64,000 nucleotides of DNA from Algoriphagus pacificus (GCF_017254845.1 NZ_JAFKCU010000002.1:248001-312000), one strand, 5' to 3'; counted from the stretch's first letter, positions 18,001 to 25,265 are shown. The notes: generated by a model not told the origin, from the letters alone. Made by a program: numbers and translations.

Positions 18001-18164
18001 ATCAAAGTAGGCTCAAAGGGTGCTCCTGGAAGAAAATTATCCATGAAACCTATGTAGAATTGATTGACTTCCTTGGTATCAGGAAGCACTTGTGCAGGGG
18101 CAGCAATCCCAACTAGTAAAAAAAGGAAAATGGAATTAAAAAGAATAAATACTGTCCTACGCAT
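15024..18164 (-). CDS. Large secreted adhesin-like protein with SprB repeats and type B gliding/T9SS C-terminal domain
   Basis: The 1046-residue protein starts with a signal peptide (VFILFNSIFLFLLVGIAAPAQ). Residues ~30-460 resemble the IgGFc-binding-protein N-terminal domain found in Bacteroidota surface proteins (SSWGTEFFHIPL, FHKVYGTFLHYAQLV). A PKD domain follows (YFYWDFGDETG ... HTYTEPGTFTVKAFA). Three SprB-type repeats come next (NVTCFGAADGEISLEIVGG, DPSCFGNTDGSLAFEIQGG, RNPCPGDTNGEIMAELRGG). The C-terminal ~90 residues form the gliding-motility-associated domain (RFPTGFNP, YTLIIFNRWGQLIYSG, SPWDGNLNGKNSPTGTYTFRF), the type B signal for export by the type IX system. It is therefore expected on the cell surface or in the medium. 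Binding target unknown. Confidence 0.88.
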   Translation of the reverse strand: MRRTVFILFNSIFLFLLVGIAAPAQVLPDTKEVNQFYIGFMDNFLPGAPFEPTLIITALEENVEGRIEFGGNTVPFSLGLGEVFEFEANPNLVIQTNQVVENKGVYVYAEGEVSVYALDLKPGTFDGTLVLPHDQLGSNYFAASHYENQTKGIRLSERQFNNESQILIVGTKDGTQIQITPTAPVNNSLSPFTITLNQGQTYQFKSKGDLTGTEISVINSTEDCARIAVFSGNKFADIGDPECGPFSTSHIYNQNEPVSSWGTEFFHIPLKDRQLGELVKFIAAFDNTEVFEGGNLLASLNSGEFFTLDVESDRALHFTSSKPIGVFGFGKSYSCEILDENSVLSPANVDNYGNPQMVNYAPFNNPKRQITVNFHKVYGTFLHYAQLVTRTEDFAQMQIDGAVVSNQFEPFDNNPDFSYAQIILAPGIHTLSNPAGFSGYFYAVGASQSYALDFGKDFENNEYEILSSFDDLKTGSPRIACIDQEGTWEVIPDDPSYTYFYWDFGDETGIKVGQLVLHTYTEPGTFTVKAFASIDASGCEETELHEFEVEVTELSGELEGPLSSCPNVEELSYFFEGEGEISEVQWEAIGGEIISQTNEEAIVKWGEANPNAIIRAIPIGDNGCPGKPVELEVLIKRELEPEMAIGPDFICDLSLEYTYTVNQIIPNRNYEWEVVRGEFIGGNIGSEIIVKWDENESQGILRYWEFSTLDEFCEGTSPDLTVALNTGFEASIFEQSNVTCFGAADGEISLEIVGGIQPYTFSWSHDPSLNSETASNLVSGVYSVIIQDSQGCEISLENLEIIEPEPLEASILSQQDPSCFGNTDGSLAFEIQGGTPPYRLADPQIPVDQNQVSLENLEGGTYAFTILDSNDCETELNLTLNEPDPLEVVFTVNRNPCPGDTNGEIMAELRGGTGPFTYEWSNGASTQVNQGVAGGEYEVQVRDAAGCVGVGNIRLQEVAPRFRFPTGFNPEQGPFGPIADCGEVVYTLIIFNRWGQLIYSGNSPWDGNLNGKNSPTGTYTFRFDYEFSLNDESVLESQSGSFLKVN

Positions 18165-18170
18165 GAATTA

Positions 18171-18365
18171 TTAATTCTCTGTGTTGACCAAATTAGCTAG
18201 GTCCTTAAGTTTTTTCTTAACAAGTGCTTGGTCAGGATTCAATTCCAAAGATTTCTCATAAAACTTCTGAGCCTCTAAATACTTTTCTAATTTCTCCAGA
18301 TTTTGGCCTTTTAGAAAATGTACTTCCCAATCATCTGATAGTTCATCAACTAGAATTTGACTTAG
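18171..18365 (-). pseudogene. TPR-protein remnant (5'-truncated)
   Basis: The minus strand from 18365 to the TAA at 18171-18173 is open for 64 codons but is preceded by an in-frame stop (18366-18368) and has no ATG. It encodes a clear tetratricopeptide unit: WEVHFLKGQNLEKLEKYLEA followed by QKFYEKSLELNPDQALVKKK, with the canonical A/Y/P spacing of TPR helix pairs. Its stop is 6 bp upstream of the adhesin start codon. It is best read as the 3' end of a TPR gene whose front was removed, perhaps by the rearrangements visible in the adjoining tRNA region. Confidence 0.6.
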
Positions 18366-18487
18366 TTAGTTGTTTAATATATAGTTTTCCTTTATAGTAA
18401 ATGAAACTTCTGAACAGATATAAATTTTTAGGGGGCTAATGAAAAGGTATTTGTTAGCTAAAAAATGAAAAAAGTCAAAAGAGAATA

Positions 18488-18520
18488 AAACAAAAAAGCA
18501 TCGCATTTCTGCAAGGCTTT
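18488..18520 (-). terminator. Intrinsic terminator after tRNA remnant
   Basis: Minus-strand RNA forms two helices of 5 bp each separated by one mismatch (arms 18495-18505 and 18510-18520, loop GAAA), followed by TTTTTTG and TTTTATTC. It follows the tRNA remnant at 18522-18563 on the minus strand. Confidence 0.6.
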
Positions 18521-18521
18521 T

Positions 18522-18563
18522 GCTCCTCCTGCATGTGAGGGACTTGAACCAACTGAGCCAAAT
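18522..18563 (-). pseudogene. tRNA remnant: D-arm fused to T-arm
   Basis: On the minus strand a D-arm sequence (ATTTGGCTCAGTTGGTT) runs directly into a T-arm sequence (GGTTCAAGTCCCTC, sharing the GGTT) and a tail CAGGAGGAGC. The anticodon arm is absent. The AGGAGGA tail would pair exactly with the TCCTCCT acceptor strand of the nearby tRNA-Asn, so it may derive from a related tRNA. Deletion between the two GGTT copies would explain the structure. Confidence 0.5.
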
Positions 18564-18605
18564 CATCATTATGGATGAAATCAGGATCTATTAATTACTC
18601 AAAAA

Positions 18606-18638
18606 CAAAAAAGCCTTAACTCTTTCGAATTAAGGCTT
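18606..18638 (-). terminator. Intrinsic terminator of tRNA-Asn
   Basis: A perfect 9-bp stem (AAGCCTTAA at 18611-18619, TTAAGGCTT at 18630-18638) lies 7 bp after the tRNA 3' end on the minus strand and is followed by TTTTTTGTTTTT. Confidence 0.8.
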
Positions 18639-18644
18639 TAAATG

Positions 18645-18718
18645 CTCCCCCTCTAGGGCTTGAACCTAGGACCCCATGATTAACAGTCATGTGCTCTAAC
18701 CAACTGAGCTAAGGAGGA
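18645..18718 (-). tRNA. tRNA-Asn (anticodon GTT)
   Basis: Minus-strand cloverleaf of 74 nt: acceptor TCCTCCT paired with AGGGGGA (one G-U) plus discriminator G, D-arm GCTCAGTTGGTTAGAGC, anticodon arm ATGACTGTTAATCAT with anticodon GTT, T-arm CTAGGTTCAAGCCCTAG. CCA is not encoded. It is transcribed from the promoter at 18844-18812 through a partial 5' copy and ends at the terminator 18606-18638. Confidence 0.95.
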
Positions 18719-18733
18719 ATATTTTGTTTTTCC

Positions 18734-18774
18734 GCTCTAACCTCCCGATAGTTATCGGGATGAGCTAAGGAGGA
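18734..18774 (-). pseudogene. 5' half-copy of tRNA-Asn interrupted by an 18-bp palindrome
   Basis: Read on the minus strand, TCCTCCTTAGCTCA (18774-18761) and GGTTAGAGC (18742-18734) copy the 5' half of the adjacent tRNA-Asn exactly, but the GTT expected between them is replaced by the palindrome at 18743-18760. The copy stops after the D-arm; there is no anticodon or T-arm. Confidence 0.65.
18743..18760. repeat. 18-bp palindrome inside tRNA copy
   Basis: TCCCGATAGTTATCGGGA has 8-bp arms around GT. I recall similar CCCGATA/TATCGGG palindromes as dispersed repeats in Cytophagales and Flavobacteriia genomes; only this copy is in the window. Confidence 0.6.
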
Positions 18775-18811
18775 ATTTTATCAAATTCAGAGCGTTTTCC
18801 GAATTGGTGTT

Positions 18812-18844
18812 GCAAATGTAGGAGGCTTAGTCTTTTATTCCAAA
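18812..18844 (-). promoter_or_regulatory. Bacteroidota sigma-ABfr-type promoter of the tRNA-Asn unit
   Basis: On the minus strand TTTG (18844-18841), a 20-bp spacer and TACATTTGC (18820-18812) match the -33 TTTG / -7 TAnnTTTG consensus. It lies about 94 bp upstream of the tRNA and reads through the tRNA half-copy first. Confidence 0.75.
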
Positions 18845-19063
18845 CCCTTGTCTAAAAATCTTCTTTTTATATTGATTCTTACTTCTAAATCAGCGACTTA
18901 TTTTTTTGGAATCATCGATTCATACTTAGTTGAATTTAAGCCAGAGGGTATTTAGCCCCATTCCCATTGCTTATGTATCAGAAGGACAGCCCGGCTTGGA
19001 ATAGAATCAAGGTTATTAAATCGATTATTTGGGTTATATTGAATTAACCAAACAATAAATCCT

Positions 19064-19522
19064 ATGTCCCAATTCACACTCACAATCAATGGTGAAAAAA
19101 AGGAGGTAGATGCCGTAGATGATATGCCACTTTTGTGGGTATTGCGGGATCTGCTCGGAATGAAAGGTACTAAATTCGGTTGCGGTCAGGCTCTATGTGG
19201 CGCCTGTACAGTTCACCTGGATGGTACTGCTGTAAGATCTTGCTCTATCCCGATTTCAGAAGTTGGAGATGGTCAGATCACTACTATTGAAGGACTTTCA
19301 GAAAATGGAGATCACCCAGTACAGCAAGCGTGGGTGGAGCATATTGTGCCCCAATGTGGCTATTGTCAATCTGGGCAAATTATGAATGCTGCAGCCTTAT
19401 TGAAGGCAAACCCGAGTCCATCAGATGAGGAAATCGAAGCCGGAATGGCTGGTAATCTATGCAGATGCGGAACCTATAACAGGATCAAAGAGGCAATCAA
19501 GTCTGCATCACAAGCACAATAA
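19064..19522 (+). CDS. (2Fe-2S)-binding small subunit of a molybdenum hydroxylase (IorA-like)
   Basis: The 152-residue protein has the two [2Fe-2S] domains of xanthine dehydrogenase-type enzymes. The N-terminal plant-ferredoxin type cluster is ligated by [20 protein letters not shown] and a later Cys (RSCSIP). The C-terminal all-helical cluster domain has [16 protein letters not shown] and [12 protein letters not shown]. It passes electrons from the molybdopterin subunit encoded 23 bp downstream. Two-subunit enzymes of this form (no FAD subunit) include isoquinoline 1-oxidoreductase and aldehyde oxidoreductases; the substrate is not evident. Confidence 0.93.
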   Translation: MSQFTLTINGEKKEVDAVDDMPLLWVLRDLLGMKGTKFGCGQALCGACTVHLDGTAVRSCSIPISEVGDGQITTIEGLSENGDHPVQQAWVEHIVPQCGYCQSGQIMNAAALLKANPSPSDEEIEAGMAGNLCRCGTYNRIKEAIKSASQAQ

Positions 19523-19545
19523 GTTTTTCACTTAAAGCCATTCAC

Positions 19546-21831
19546 ATGCTTCCGAATATTCCATTTCTAAAAAATAAAAACAGAGAAGACCAAAGTAAGG
19601 TCTTTGTTCCCTCCAGAAGGGATTTCTTAAAAATTGGTTCTTTGGCCACTGGAGGATTTCTCCTCGGGGTCAATTTCCAATGCTCCGGTCCAAAAGGAGA
19701 AACCATCACTTTTGCTCCAAATGTCTACCTCAGTATTAATTCAGATAACGAGGTTACGATTATAGCTCATAGATCAGAGATGGGTACGGGTATCCGAACT
19801 TCCCTTCCGCAGATTGTGGCAGATGAACTCGGAGCCGATTGGTCCACTGTCAAAATCGTCCAAGCTGAAGGAGATGAGGAAAAATACGGGAATCAAAATA
19901 CCGATGGATCCTTTTCAGTCCGTATGTTTTACGAACCCATGCGTAAAGCCGGGGCGACAGGTCGCCATATGCTGATTTCTGCTGCCGCTGCCAAATGGGG
20001 AGTGGATGCCAGTGAATGCGATACCGAAAATGGGATGGTTGTTCATGCTGGTAGTAGTAAAAAAATCCAGTTTGGGGAGTTGGTGGAAAGTCTCAAGGAT
20101 GCACCAATGCCTGCCGAAGGGGATATTAAACTTCGCGATGCTTCCAGTTTCAAACTGATAGGCACGGATGTCCCAATTTATGATGTAAAAGACATTACTA
20201 GAGGAAAAGCGGTTTTTGGGGCAGATGTTGATTTGCCAAATATGAAAATCGCAGTTGTCAAGCGAACCCCTGTGATCGGCGCAAAAGTCATTTCATACAA
20301 TGATGAAAAAGCTTTGGCTGTACCTGGTGTTGTTCAGGTGGTAAAAATCGAAGGCTCAGGATTTCCTCCCGGACTAGACAAAGCTTTGGAAGGTGTGGCA
20401 GTAATCGCAGAAAATACTTGGGCTGCGATCAAAGGTCGGGAAGCTCTAGAAGTGGAGTGGGATTTAGGAGAAAATCAGTCCTATAACTCAGCTCAGCAAC
20501 TTACCGAAATGGTACAAAGTACTACCAAAAACGGGAAAGTCAGAAGAGAAAGAGGAGATTTCAATTCAGCCTCTCGAGCTGCGTCTAAAGTTATTGAACG
20601 AACTTACGAGGCTCCATTTTATGCCCACGCAACCATTGAGCCACCGGCAGCCATAGCCCATGTTAAAGAGGATGGTTCCTGCGAAGTTTGGGCACCCACT
20701 CAGCATCCCCAATGGGCGCGAGGAGCCGTGGCAGGAGCTTTGGGAATAGATGTTTCTCAGGTGAAAATCAATGTAACTTTGTTAGGTGGAGGCTTTGGAA
20801 GAAAATCCAAACCTGATTTTGTGGTAGAAGCTGCTACTCTTTCAAAAGCAGCCAAAGCTCCGGTACGGGTTCAATGGACTAGAGAGGATGATCTTCATTT
20901 TGACTTCTTCCATTCCCATAGCGCACAGCGGATCAAAGCTTCTCTGGATTCCTCAGGTAACTTGACAGGTTGGAATCATCATACCGTATTTCCTGCCATT
21001 GGATCTACCAGCAGCAAAGAAGAATTACATCCATCCGATGGTGAAATGGGATTGGGGTGTGTTGATTTTCCTTTTGATGTACCAAATATCAGAATCGAGT
21101 CTCATGAATCCACTGGGAATACCCGAGTTGGTTGGCTGAGATCAGTAAGCAATATTCACCATGCTTTTGCGATGCATTCAATGATGGATGAAATTGCAGA
21201 AGCTAGAGGAAAAGATCCTATTGAAAATGCCCTAGAATTATTAGGAGAGGATAGAGACATCACATTCCAATCCGAAATGGTGGGTGGAGATTATGGAAAC
21301 TACGGTGAGAAAATAGAGGATTTCCCTTGGAATACAGGGAGGATGAAAAATGTCATTCGTGAGGTAGCTTCCAAATCAAACTGGACCGCAAATAAGGAGG
21401 CAGGAAAGATTATGGGTTTTGCAGCGCATAAAAGCTTCCTGACTTATGTGGCTTGTGTGGTGGTTTTGGAGAAAGATAGCACTGGTAAAATCAGTATTCC
21501 TGAAGTTTTCTATGCTGTCGATTGTGGCGTGGCAGTAAATACGGATAGGATTCGTTCACAATTTGAGGGTGGATCTCAGTTTGCAACCAGCTTGGCAACC
21601 ACTTCTGCGATTACCTTTGAAAATGGTCAAGTCCAGCAAAATAATTTTGATACCTATCAGATTATTCGAATGCCGGCTTCTCCGAAAAAGATTCATGTCA
21701 ATATCATCGAAAGCCAGATAAAGCCGACAGGTGTAGGTGAACCTCCGGTTCCACCGTTTATTCCAGCCCTTGCAAATGCAATGTATCGAATGAATGGGGA
21801 GCGGATTTACAAATTGCCTTTCAAAGTTTAA
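19546..21831 (+). CDS. Molybdopterin-binding large subunit, xanthine dehydrogenase family (IorB-like), exported
   Basis: The 761-residue protein begins with a twin-arginine-type signal (SRRDFLKIGSLATGGFLLGV, followed by NFQC, which could also be a lipobox). Domains typical of the family follow: an aldehyde oxidase a/b hammerhead region (RGKAVFGADVDLPNMKIAVVKR) and the molybdopterin-binding region (THPQWARGAV-like TQHPQWARGAVAGALG, LLGGGFGRKSKPDF, and the closing PTGVGEPPVPPFIPALANA, where the Glu is the catalytic base). With the small subunit it forms a periplasmic hydroxylase of aldehydes or N-heterocycles; accessory cofactor genes are not in the window. The next gene is convergent after a shared hairpin. 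Confidence 0.92.
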   Translation: MLPNIPFLKNKNREDQSKVFVPSRRDFLKIGSLATGGFLLGVNFQCSGPKGETITFAPNVYLSINSDNEVTIIAHRSEMGTGIRTSLPQIVADELGADWSTVKIVQAEGDEEKYGNQNTDGSFSVRMFYEPMRKAGATGRHMLISAAAAKWGVDASECDTENGMVVHAGSSKKIQFGELVESLKDAPMPAEGDIKLRDASSFKLIGTDVPIYDVKDITRGKAVFGADVDLPNMKIAVVKRTPVIGAKVISYNDEKALAVPGVVQVVKIEGSGFPPGLDKALEGVAVIAENTWAAIKGREALEVEWDLGENQSYNSAQQLTEMVQSTTKNGKVRRERGDFNSASRAASKVIERTYEAPFYAHATIEPPAAIAHVKEDGSCEVWAPTQHPQWARGAVAGALGIDVSQVKINVTLLGGGFGRKSKPDFVVEAATLSKAAKAPVRVQWTREDDLHFDFFHSHSAQRIKASLDSSGNLTGWNHHTVFPAIGSTSSKEELHPSDGEMGLGCVDFPFDVPNIRIESHESTGNTRVGWLRSVSNIHHAFAMHSMMDEIAEARGKDPIENALELLGEDRDITFQSEMVGGDYGNYGEKIEDFPWNTGRMKNVIREVASKSNWTANKEAGKIMGFAAHKSFLTYVACVVVLEKDSTGKISIPEVFYAVDCGVAVNTDRIRSQFEGGSQFATSLATTSAITFENGQVQQNNFDTYQIIRMPASPKKIHVNIIESQIKPTGVGEPPVPPFIPALANAMYRMNGERIYKLPFKV

Positions 21832-21838
21832 ATAGATT

Positions 21839-21875
21839 CGGGTTGTAGCAAATAGAAATCAAAAGCTGCAACCCG
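21839..21875. terminator. Bidirectional hairpin between convergent genes
   Basis: Arms CGGGTTGTAGC (21839-21849) and GCTGCAACCCG (21865-21875) pair over 11 positions with one G-U. It lies exactly between two convergent genes. The T-runs on both sides are weak, so termination efficiency is uncertain. Confidence 0.55.
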
Positions 21876-21877
21876 AT

Positions 21878-22300
21878 TTACTTTTGATCCTTCACGGAAA
21901 ATTTTCTGGTCATGTTTTTCACATACTTAGTCTTGCGAAAACGTAAAGCAGACCAATCATCATTGATTGCTATTTGTCTGACTGGCTCAAAATCAAACTG
22001 AGCAAGATAGCCCCAACCAGAATCCCGATTGATTTCTGATTTATATTTCTTAGAGGTTTTTTTAGGATAGGCTAGCCAGATTTGCTCATCATCTTTTGCT
22101 TTTGCCTGCATTTCAAAAAAGTACTTTTCAACCTCTGCTTTTGTCTGAAGAAATGCCAACATGAAATCAGGTGCTTTGGAAGGATCTATCAACCCATCTT
22201 TTGTCCATCCGGCAATTAATTCCGAGAGTTCTTCAGGAGCATTCCAAACTTGGATATTCATTCCTTCCTTCCAAGTCATTTTTTTCAAAAGTGGATCCAT
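21878..22300 (-). CDS. DUF3052-like protein
   Basis: The 140-residue soluble protein has the DUF3052-type arrangement: a segment around NIQVWNAPEELSELI, a hydrophobic strand and helix (FMLAFLQTKAEVEKYFFEM), a WLAYPKKTSKKYKSEINRDSGW motif (in the family, a tryptophan/tyrosine-proline-lysine followed by an aspartate-rich N-R-D loop) and a closing PVRQIAINDDWSALRFRK. The fold is thought to be methyltransferase-like but without an obvious SAM site; function unknown. Convergent with the molybdenum hydroxylase genes and divergent from the gene at 22399. Confidence 0.72.
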   Translation of the reverse strand: MDPLLKKMTWKEGMNIQVWNAPEELSELIAGWTKDGLIDPSKAPDFMLAFLQTKAEVEKYFFEMQAKAKDDEQIWLAYPKKTSKKYKSEINRDSGWGYLAQFDFEPVRQIAINDDWSALRFRKTKYVKNMTRKFSVKDQK

Positions 22301-22398
22301 TGTGAAAACAATTTAAAATTTATTCGTTCCCTAATGAGAAAACTATTCTCGCCTGCGTTCAGGTATTTTGGCTATTTTAGAAATCTAGAAATAAATAT

Positions 22399-23265
22399 AT
22401 GAAATCATTTCTCTTGCTCCTTTTTGGAGTTTTTTATGTTTTTACCGGCTATAGTCAAGAATTTAAAGAGGTACCGATTTTTGGCGATGGAGTTGCTGTC
22501 CAAACTATTGATGCAAAGGTCTTAAATGAAATCAGTGGCATGGGATTCAGTAAAGTTCATCCCAATAAGCTCTATGTTCACAATGACAGTGGAGGAGAAG
22601 CAAAAGTTTATATCCTTGACTCATCAGGAAAGGAAGTAGGGGATATCGAGTTGGTAGGAGCCAAAAACAGGGACTGGGAAGATATTGCTGTTGGACCTGG
22701 GCCGGGTGGGAAAAGCTATGTTTACGTAGGCGAGATAGGAGATAATGCTGGAAAATATGAATCGATAGCGATTTATAGATTCGCGGAGCCAAGTAGTATA
22801 AAGCCTGGGATTATGGTGAATCCAGAAAAGATCCAACTGAAATACCCGAATGGACCTATGGACGCTGAAACGCTTATGGTAGATCCTGTTTCGGGAGATA
22901 TTTTTATTATTTCCAAAAGAGATAAGCGAAACACGGTTTTTCGATTGGCTGCTGCTGATTTTGGCAAAGGAGAGACTATTTTAAAAGAAGTACTTAAACT
23001 GCCAATAACCAGTGCGGTAGCAGGTGATATCTCTCAAGATGGTAGCCAGATCCTAATCAAAAATTACCTTGAAGTTTATTATTGGCCAAGAAATTTGAAT
23101 GAATCCCTTACAAATGCCTTGTCTAAAGAGCCTATTAAGTTACCTTACGTTCCCGAACCTCAAGGAGAAGCCATTGGCTTTGATCAAGCTGGAAAAGCCT
23201 ATTTTACTTTGAGTGAGGTTCGATTCGAAATTCAGCCTGTGCTTTACAGGTATCCAAAAAAATAA
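22399..23265 (+). CDS. Exported beta-propeller-like protein of unknown function
   Basis: A signal peptide (LLLLFGVFYVFTGYSQ) is followed by ~265 residues with strand-rich repeats suggesting a beta-propeller: LNEISGMGFSKVHPNKLYVHNDSGG, AVGPGPGGKSYVYVGEIGDN, MDAETLMVDPVSGDIFIISKRD, AVAGDISQDGSQILIKNY. The NDSGG and GDxxxN patterns occur in phytase-like and esterase-like propeller families, but I cannot name one with certainty. It ends 5 bp before the ctlX-like gene, so the two are probably cotranscribed. Confidence 0.65.
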   Translation: MKSFLLLLFGVFYVFTGYSQEFKEVPIFGDGVAVQTIDAKVLNEISGMGFSKVHPNKLYVHNDSGGEAKVYILDSSGKEVGDIELVGAKNRDWEDIAVGPGPGGKSYVYVGEIGDNAGKYESIAIYRFAEPSSIKPGIMVNPEKIQLKYPNGPMDAETLMVDPVSGDIFIISKRDKRNTVFRLAAADFGKGETILKEVLKLPITSAVAGDISQDGSQILIKNYLEVYYWPRNLNESLTNALSKEPIKLPYVPEPQGEAIGFDQAGKAYFTLSEVRFEIQPVLYRYPKK

Positions 23266-23270
23266 AATCA

Positions 23271-24206
23271 ATGCAGACTTCTCCCAACATTCTGATGGTT
23301 CGCCCAGCCAATTTTGGCTTTAATCAGGAAACTGCTGCGAATAATTTTTACCAGCAGGAGGATGAAAGAGCTGCAGAGGAAATCCGGGAGCTGGCCAGAC
23401 AGGAATTTGACGGATTTGTCGCCCTTTTGAAAGACCAAGGAGTAAATGTGGAAGTGGTGGGGGATACTCCTAAACCAATCAAAACAGACGCAGTTTTTCC
23501 TAATAATTGGTTTAGTACCCATCCCGATGGAAAGCTGATTTTATATCCTATGTTTTCTCCAAACCGAAGGCTGGAAAGAAGAAAAGATCTGATAGAATTG
23601 CTGATAAAAAAAGGATACCAGATTTCTGAAATTTTGGATCTGAGTTTTTTTGAAAATGATAATCAATACCTAGAGGGAACCGGAAGTATGGTTATGGATC
23701 ATGATAGCAAGACTATTTTTGCCTGTTATTCCGAGCGAACTCATCCCTTTCCATTGAAATATGTCGGAGAATTACTTGGATATGAAGTAGTGGGATTTAA
23801 GGCGGTTCAGGAGATCAACGGGCAACTCAGTTCCATTTATCATACAAATGTGATGATGCATGTGGGAAGAGATTTGGCAGTAGTTTGTCTGGATAGTATT
23901 CCCAAGGCTTCTGAAAAGCAAGGAGTACAAAAAGCTTTGACAAAAACCGGAAAAAAAGTGATCCCCATCACACAGAAGCAGAAATTCAGTTTTGCCGGAA
24001 ATATGCTGGAAGTCAGCAATGATGGGGGAGAGAAATTTACTGTGATGTCTCAGACAGCTTTGGATAGTCTGAATGTGGGGCAAATCCAATTGATTGAAAA
24101 ATACACCACCATCATCAGCCCGTCAATTCCAACTATCGAAAAACTCGGAGGCGGAAGTGCACGCTGTATGATGGCGGAGTTGTTTTTGCCAAAGCAAAAA
24201 TCCTGA
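23271..24206 (+). CDS. ctlX: Citrulline-utilisation hydrolase CtlX-like (amidinotransferase superfamily)
   Basis: The 311-residue protein shows the arginine-deiminase/amidinotransferase fold markers: MVRPANFGFNQETAANNFYQ at the start, DAVFPNNWFSTHPDGKLILY with the substrate-binding Asn-Asn-Trp and the His, EGTGSMVMDH, a His-containing YHTNVMMHVG segment and a final GGGSARCMMAELFL with the nucleophilic Cys. These are the features I associate with CtlX, described as a citrulline hydrolase related to N-dimethylarginine dimethylaminohydrolases. Exact substrate specificity is not resolvable from sequence alone. Convergent with the carbonic anhydrase gene (2-bp gap). Confidence 0.85.
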   Translation: MQTSPNILMVRPANFGFNQETAANNFYQQEDERAAEEIRELARQEFDGFVALLKDQGVNVEVVGDTPKPIKTDAVFPNNWFSTHPDGKLILYPMFSPNRRLERRKDLIELLIKKGYQISEILDLSFFENDNQYLEGTGSMVMDHDSKTIFACYSERTHPFPLKYVGELLGYEVVGFKAVQEINGQLSSIYHTNVMMHVGRDLAVVCLDSIPKASEKQGVQKALTKTGKKVIPITQKQKFSFAGNMLEVSNDGGEKFTVMSQTALDSLNVGQIQLIEKYTTIISPSIPTIEKLGGGSARCMMAELFLPKQKS

Positions 24207-24208
24207 TT

Positions 24209-24856
24209 TTAGGAATTATCTCCAGCACCAAGATCATAGATCTCCTGGATGCCTTTTAGAATAGTAGGAAAATCTATATTCAAATCGATCAAATTGCCTG
24301 ATTCAATATCAAAAACCCATCCGTGCACAGTCGGTTGGCTTTCTGCCAGATAGCGCTGTTGCCAAGACGCCATTTTTACCACATTGATACACTGCTCCTG
24401 TACATTTAGCTCCACCAATCTTTTGTATCTCTGGTCTTCGTCCTCGATTTTATTCAATTCTACACGATGGGTTCTATAAACATCTCTGATATTTCTTAGC
24501 CAAGGATTGAGAATCCCCAAATCCTGAGCCTGCATAGCAGCTTTGACACCACCACAGAAATAATGACCGCAGACTGCAATATGTTTTACTCGTAAATGGG
24601 AAATGGCATATTCTATAACCGCAGCAGAATTTCCATCATTATTTGGGACCAAATTCGCTACGTTTCTGTGCACAAACATTTGCCCAGGTTCGATTCCTGT
24701 CATTTCTTCGGCAGTTACCCGGCTGTCACTACAACCTATGTAAAGAATTTCGGGGCTTTGTCCTTTTGCCAAATTCTCGAAATATTCTGGATTTAGTTCC
24801 AGTTTTGACTCTACCCACTTTTGATTGTTTTCAAAAACTTGTTTGTATAAATTCAT
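24209..24856 (-). CDS. Beta-class carbonic anhydrase
   Basis: The 215-residue cytosolic enzyme interconverts CO2 and bicarbonate. It has the conserved zinc-site motifs CSDSRV (Cys with the Asp-Arg dyad) and GHYFCGG (His and Cys ligands two apart), plus the HRNVANLV segment of the active-site wall. Length fits the family. It is transcribed toward the ctlX-like gene with which it converges, and follows the DUF1801 gene by about 35 bp on the opposite orientation of reading (DUF1801 lies upstream in coordinate, same strand). Confidence 0.93.
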   Translation of the reverse strand: MNLYKQVFENNQKWVESKLELNPEYFENLAKGQSPEILYIGCSDSRVTAEEMTGIEPGQMFVHRNVANLVPNNDGNSAAVIEYAISHLRVKHIAVCGHYFCGGVKAAMQAQDLGILNPWLRNIRDVYRTHRVELNKIEDEDQRYKRLVELNVQEQCINVVKMASWQQRYLAESQPTVHGWVFDIESGNLIDLNIDFPTILKGIQEIYDLGAGDNS

Positions 24857-24891
24857 TGATTCTGATTTTTATTCAATAAACGAATTTACGA

Positions 24892-25254
24892 TCATTTTTT
24901 AATTTGATTTTTTGCCAAAGAAATTGATTCGGTGAGCAATGAACTGATCGTGGATTTAGGAAGATCTGAATGTGGGTCTAGGCGAAATATTTTCATTCGA
25001 GATCTATCTCCGGATTCTAACTCTGGATGATTCATTTGATTTCCTTTAACAAAAAGAATGTAGGGCTCCCACGTTTTCTTATCCTGCCACAAATAGCAAA
25101 AGGCTTTGTTTTGATAGCAATAACAAGGCATGTTGTACTTCATGGTTTCACTCACTTTGGAATCTGCCGCGAATATGAGCTGGCGCAAAGCCAAAAAGCA
25201 ATTGGAAATAGCCTCTTCTTGATTCAGAAAAAATTGGTCAACCTGCTTTAGCAT
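24892..25254 (-). CDS. DUF1801 domain-containing protein
   Basis: The 120-residue soluble protein matches the DUF1801 pattern: LRQLIFAADSKVSETMKYNMPCY, then AFCYLWQDKKTWEPYILFVKG and a C-terminal helix after IFRLDPHSDLPKSTISSLL. The fold (YdhG-like) is known but the biochemical role is not. It is on the same strand as the neighbouring exported protein gene and the carbonic anhydrase gene. Confidence 0.8.
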   Translation of the reverse strand: MLKQVDQFFLNQEEAISNCFLALRQLIFAADSKVSETMKYNMPCYCYQNKAFCYLWQDKKTWEPYILFVKGNQMNHPELESGDRSRMKIFRLDPHSDLPKSTISSLLTESISLAKNQIKK

Positions 25255-25265
25255 TTTATTGGTCT

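Noticed and set aside
18366-18569. 67-codon minus-strand ORF
   Set aside because: It runs through the terminator and the tRNA remnant, so it is a shadow of decayed RNA sequence and not a gene.
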